Assembly (NCBI RefSeq): GCF_000255295.1
Contig: NC_017030.1
Span: forward strand, 6,546,328 to 6,610,327
Length of the DNA: 64,000 bases
Direction: 5' to 3'
Origin: Corallococcus coralloides DSM 2259
GTDB taxonomy: Bacteria; Myxococcota; Myxococcia; Myxococcales; Myxococcaceae
This document shows, piece after piece, positions 61,349-64,000 of this stretch. Made by a program: the position numbers and the translations under genes. The notes below the pieces were generated by a model, which saw only the letters and a list, made by a program, of their open reading frames with translations, had not been told where the DNA came from and ran no database searches. The first letter of the stretch is position 1, and each line of letters begins with the position of its first letter.

Positions 61349-64000
61349 TCAGCCCGGAAGCGGGTGCAGAAGAGGCAGCGTCGCGCCTTCGAGGTGCCAC
61401 ATGGCGGAGCCCTCGTTGAAGCGTGGCTGGCGGTTGTGAATGACGCCCGGGACTACGAGGATCCAGAAGCCCCGGCTGCCGGAGAGTGTCTCGTCGTAGA
61501 GGCGGCGCGGAAGGTCGAGCGCCTCGCACAGGCCGAAGAGCGCGGTGTCGCCAAGGACGATCACGTTGCCCGGTCGTCCGTATTCTTCGAGCAGGTTGAA
61601 CAGCGTCTGCTCCGCCGCCTCGGTCAGCGCCTCGCGCTGGGCGACGAAGCGCTCGGCTCGCTCGAGCGACTTGATGTCCGCAGAATGCTCACCGAAGAAA
61701 GCGTCGTCGAACGAAAGCCACTTGCCCCCGAGCGCGGCGGAGACGGAGCGCCCGATCTCGGCGTGGCCCTCGGGAGGCGTCACCAGCATGCGGAAGCCGC
61801 GCGACCCGGCGGCCTCCTTCAACATGTCGCGCACCACCAGCTCAGGGCTGCGCTCGGCGCCAAAGCTGTTCGGCAGCTCGTCTGCAGCGAGCGGCTGCGC
61901 GGCCACGATGGAGCCCGCTCGGCCCGGCAGAACCAGCGCGCCCTGAACGCGGCAGTCAAGGTCGCGCAGGATCGCGAGCAGGTGATCGGGATCGGGGTAC
62001 GGCGTGTGCGGGCCGAAGATGCGCCGCACGCGCACGGCGAGATCTTCGAGCTGAAGGGGCTCGCGGGCCTGGTCGAGCACGAAACCGATCGAGTGCTTCG
62101 GGTCAACCGGGCCGATGAAGAGGTGCCCGGTCTCGGCGATCTCGACGTCCTCACAGATGCGCACACCGAGGGCGAGCGGATCGCCGTCGAAGTGCGGCAG
62201 GAGCCCCGCGAGCGTGCGCCGCGCAGTGTCGGGCTCGACGGGCGGCCATTGACCGGCGAGGCGCACCACCTCGGCGGCGAAGGCCTTGACCGTGTCGCGA
62301 TCGAAAATGGGGCGCGCGACAATCGGCTGCTCAGCGCCGTCGACCTCGAAGATGTGCGCGCGACCGGGCGTGACGCGCACGATCACGCGCACGATGCCTT
62401 CGCCGGTCACGACGCCTGCGGGCCATTCGCTCTCGAAGCGCTGGCCGATCTCGTCAAGCCGCACGAGACCACCGAAGCCATCGACCACCGCGTCGAAGGC
62501 GCTCGTGAGGTCGGCGAGCGCCGAAAGGTCCATGCGCTCGAGCCCCTTCGAGACGTCGTGACTGACCTTCGGCTGGTTGGTCCCGAGGTCGTCGGCGATC
62601 TGCTCCTGTGTCTCGGGCTCGCCGGTAATGCCGATGACGCGCTCGACGGCGATGCGCTGCTCGGGCGTGAGCGGCCTCGTCGCGAGTTCCCAGACGCGAT
62701 CGAGCGTGTGCGCACCGTCGTCGCCACCCGTCGCCTTGCCTTCGGTGTACGCACGGAACTGGTACAGCGCCTCGACGACTTCGGCGAGCCTCTTGCGGCC
62801 AATGCCCGGGAGCGCGAGCAGCGCGCTGCGCGTGACCGAGGCCACGGCGCCGACCGTGGGAAGCCCTCCCGCGGCCAGCGCAGAGCGGAGCGTCTCGCCA
62901 AGCGGAAGCTTCTGCACGGGCTCAGGGGACGAGCAGAGGTCGGGCAAGAGCGGAGGCTCGAGCGTGCCCGCCGACTCGGTGCCTTCGAGCCCGCGACCGC
63001 GCAGCGTCTCCTGGAATGCGATGATGTCGTTCGCGGTCTTGGTGCCAATGGCGTGAATGGCACGTACCTGTGCGTCAGGCAGTGCGAGGAGCTGGCCCAC
63101 CGTATGGACCTGGCAGCGGGCGAGCGCGTTGATGGCGCGCGTCGAGAGCCCGGAGGTGCGCAGCGGCGTGGTCGCGTCGATCTGCTTGGGCGGCGGGACG
63201 GAGGACGCTGTGGTCGTGTCCTCGCCGAGCGCGACAAGCAGCGCCTCGCGCATTGCGCGCGCCGACGGGAAGCGCTTCTCGGGCGTCGGTTCGAGTGCCT
63301 TGCGGAAGAACGCGGCGAGGCCCGTGGGCTGGATGTCGTCGTCAGCGACGATCGGCGCCTGGCCCGGCTCGGGCACGCGGCCCTCGAAGGCGTGGCGGCC
63401 GGCGTAGAGTTCGAAGAGACACAGCGCGGCGGCGAACCGGTCGGTGGCATGCGTCCAGCGCGCGCTCGCCGAGTCGCGATAGAGGGCGGTGCCGCCGTAG
63501 GGCGCGTCCTCAGGCATGGACGCGAGGCTGAAGTCGATGATCGTGAGCCGCCCGTCGGAGACGAGCAGGTTGTCGGGCTTGAGGTCTTTGTGCGTGACCG
63601 ATTTCTGCTCAAGGTAGTCAAGGCCCGCGATGAGGTCCTCAGCAAGGCGGCGCTGCGTGGTAGGCTCGGGGGCTGGGTGCTGTGCGAACCACTGGCGCAG
63701 GTTCATGCCGCTCACCCGCTCCATGACGAGCGTCAGGCGCCCCTCGACCATCTTGGTCAGATCGATGACCCGCACGATGTTCGGGTGATCGAGTCCGGTG
63801 AGCACCGTGTACTCGCCGCGCAAGGCCTCCTCCGCGGCGTCCTCCGAGCGCGCGATCTTCAGGGCGCGGGTGCGCCCGCTGACCAGGTGGCGCGCGGCGT
63901 AGACGACAGCCATGCCGCCCTGACCGAGGCGCGTGACGATCTCGTAGTCGGAGCCGATCCGCTGGCCCGCCTGGAGGTTGTCGGCATCGAGCTGCGCGCG
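61349..64000 (-). CDS. pglW: BREX-2 serine/threonine kinase PglW (5' part outside the window)
   Basis: The frame is open to the right end of the window, so the N-terminus (usually a NERD-like domain) is missing. The visible 884 codons begin inside the kinase: RLGQGGMAVVYAARH, VAIK-equivalent ALKIA, HKDLKPDNLL and IIDFSLASM. The third residue of the usual DFG is Ser. After the kinase come helix-hairpin-helix repeats (RCQVHTVGQLLALPDAQVRAIHAIG, VTRSALLALPGIGRKRLAEVVEALYQF) and sigma-4-like/PglW C-terminal domains. PglW starts the type 2 operon and likely phosphorylates other components. Confidence 0.9.
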   Translation of the reverse strand, partial: RAQLDADNLQAGQRIGSDYEIVTRLGQGGMAVVYAARHLVSGRTRALKIARSEDAAEEALRGEYTVLTGLDHPNIVRVIDLTKMVEGRLTLVMERVSGMNLRQWFAQHPAPEPTTQRRLAEDLIAGLDYLEQKSVTHKDLKPDNLLVSDGRLTIIDFSLASMPEDAPYGGTALYRDSASARWTHATDRFAAALCLFELYAGRHAFEGRVPEPGQAPIVADDDIQPTGLAAFFRKALEPTPEKRFPSARAMREALLVALGEDTTTASSVPPPKQIDATTPLRTSGLSTRAINALARCQVHTVGQLLALPDAQVRAIHAIGTKTANDIIAFQETLRGRGLEGTESAGTLEPPLLPDLCSSPEPVQKLPLGETLRSALAAGGLPTVGAVASVTRSALLALPGIGRKRLAEVVEALYQFRAYTEGKATGGDDGAHTLDRVWELATRPLTPEQRIAVERVIGITGEPETQEQIADDLGTNQPKVSHDVSKGLERMDLSALADLTSAFDAVVDGFGGLVRLDEIGQRFESEWPAGVVTGEGIVRVIVRVTPGRAHIFEVDGAEQPIVARPIFDRDTVKAFAAEVVRLAGQWPPVEPDTARRTLAGLLPHFDGDPLALGVRICEDVEIAETGHLFIGPVDPKHSIGFVLDQAREPLQLEDLAVRVRRIFGPHTPYPDPDHLLAILRDLDCRVQGALVLPGRAGSIVAAQPLAADELPNSFGAERSPELVVRDMLKEAAGSRGFRMLVTPPEGHAEIGRSVSAALGGKWLSFDDAFFGEHSADIKSLERAERFVAQREALTEAAEQTLFNLLEEYGRPGNVIVLGDTALFGLCEALDLPRRLYDETLSGSRGFWILVVPGVIHNRQPRFNEGSAMWHLEGATLPLLHPLPG

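Overview
The window is chromosomal DNA of a myxobacterium, most like Corallococcus or Myxococcus. GC content and GC3 are very high. Lipoproteins with the Leu-x-x-Cys lipobox are numerous, and there are lineage-restricted families: a DUF2378/TIGR02265 protein, a DUF6310/DUF5953 pair, and an ECF-sigma-linked caspase. The genus is an inference from gene content, since no rRNA gene is present.

Layout. (1) Bases 1-21079 are core-like: a 7TMR-DISM chemoreceptor, a small gene with an in-frame TGA, a hemolysin III homologue, a DUF6310 gene broken by TAG with its DUF5953 partner, a FAD monooxygenase, SRPBCC, sorbosone dehydrogenase, methyltransferase and OsmC genes. An operon for ECF sigma factor, anti-sigma-like protein, caspase and carboxypeptidase-regulatory-domain lipoprotein (10881-14620) follows. 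Then come a YceI/LysR/pirin redox module with a shared palindrome, a beta-helix protein and a DUF2378 protein. (2) Bases 21243-26344 are mobile: a decayed IS5-type element inserted into an older transposase remnant, an AT-richer two-gene PARIS-like defence system (AriA ATPase and AriB DUF4435/TOPRIM), and a decayed IS630-type transposase. (3) Bases 26697-30623 encode one 1308-residue protein that fuses a DyP-type heme peroxidase to a glycyl radical enzyme. (4) Bases 30668-42208 are a class I lanthipeptide cluster: full-length LanB, a 61-residue precursor with a GG leader, a luciferase-like flavin oxidoreductase, a LanC with a Cys-Cys-Gly zinc motif, two membrane-fusion adaptors, a metallo-beta-lactamase-fold hydrolase and a C39-peptidase ABC exporter. 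(5) At 42303-42364 lie a displaced tRNA-Leu 3' end and its terminator, the probable left edge of an island. (6) From 42482 to the right end is that island: a gene remnant, a MORN-repeat protein, a small XRE regulator, and a type 2 BREX operon on the minus strand in the order pglW (cut by the window end), pglX, an additional SMC/DUF2326-like ATPase gene, pglY, pglZ, brxD, brxHI.

How the parts work together. BREX methylates host DNA (PglX) and blocks phage replication. PARIS in other bacteria is triggered by phage proteins that inhibit restriction or BREX, so the two may act in layers, although they sit about 20 kb apart and on different mobile segments. In the lanthipeptide cluster LanB dehydrates Ser/Thr, LanC closes thioether rings, the flavin enzyme may reduce dehydro residues, and the C39 transporter cuts after GG and exports the product.

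The most unusual items are the peroxidase-glycyl radical fusion with no activase nearby, the SMC-like gene translationally coupled inside a BREX operon, the RNase D-type exonuclease fused to BrxHI, and the LanC zinc-ligand swap. All calls come from reading motifs, frames and spacing. No database search was run.
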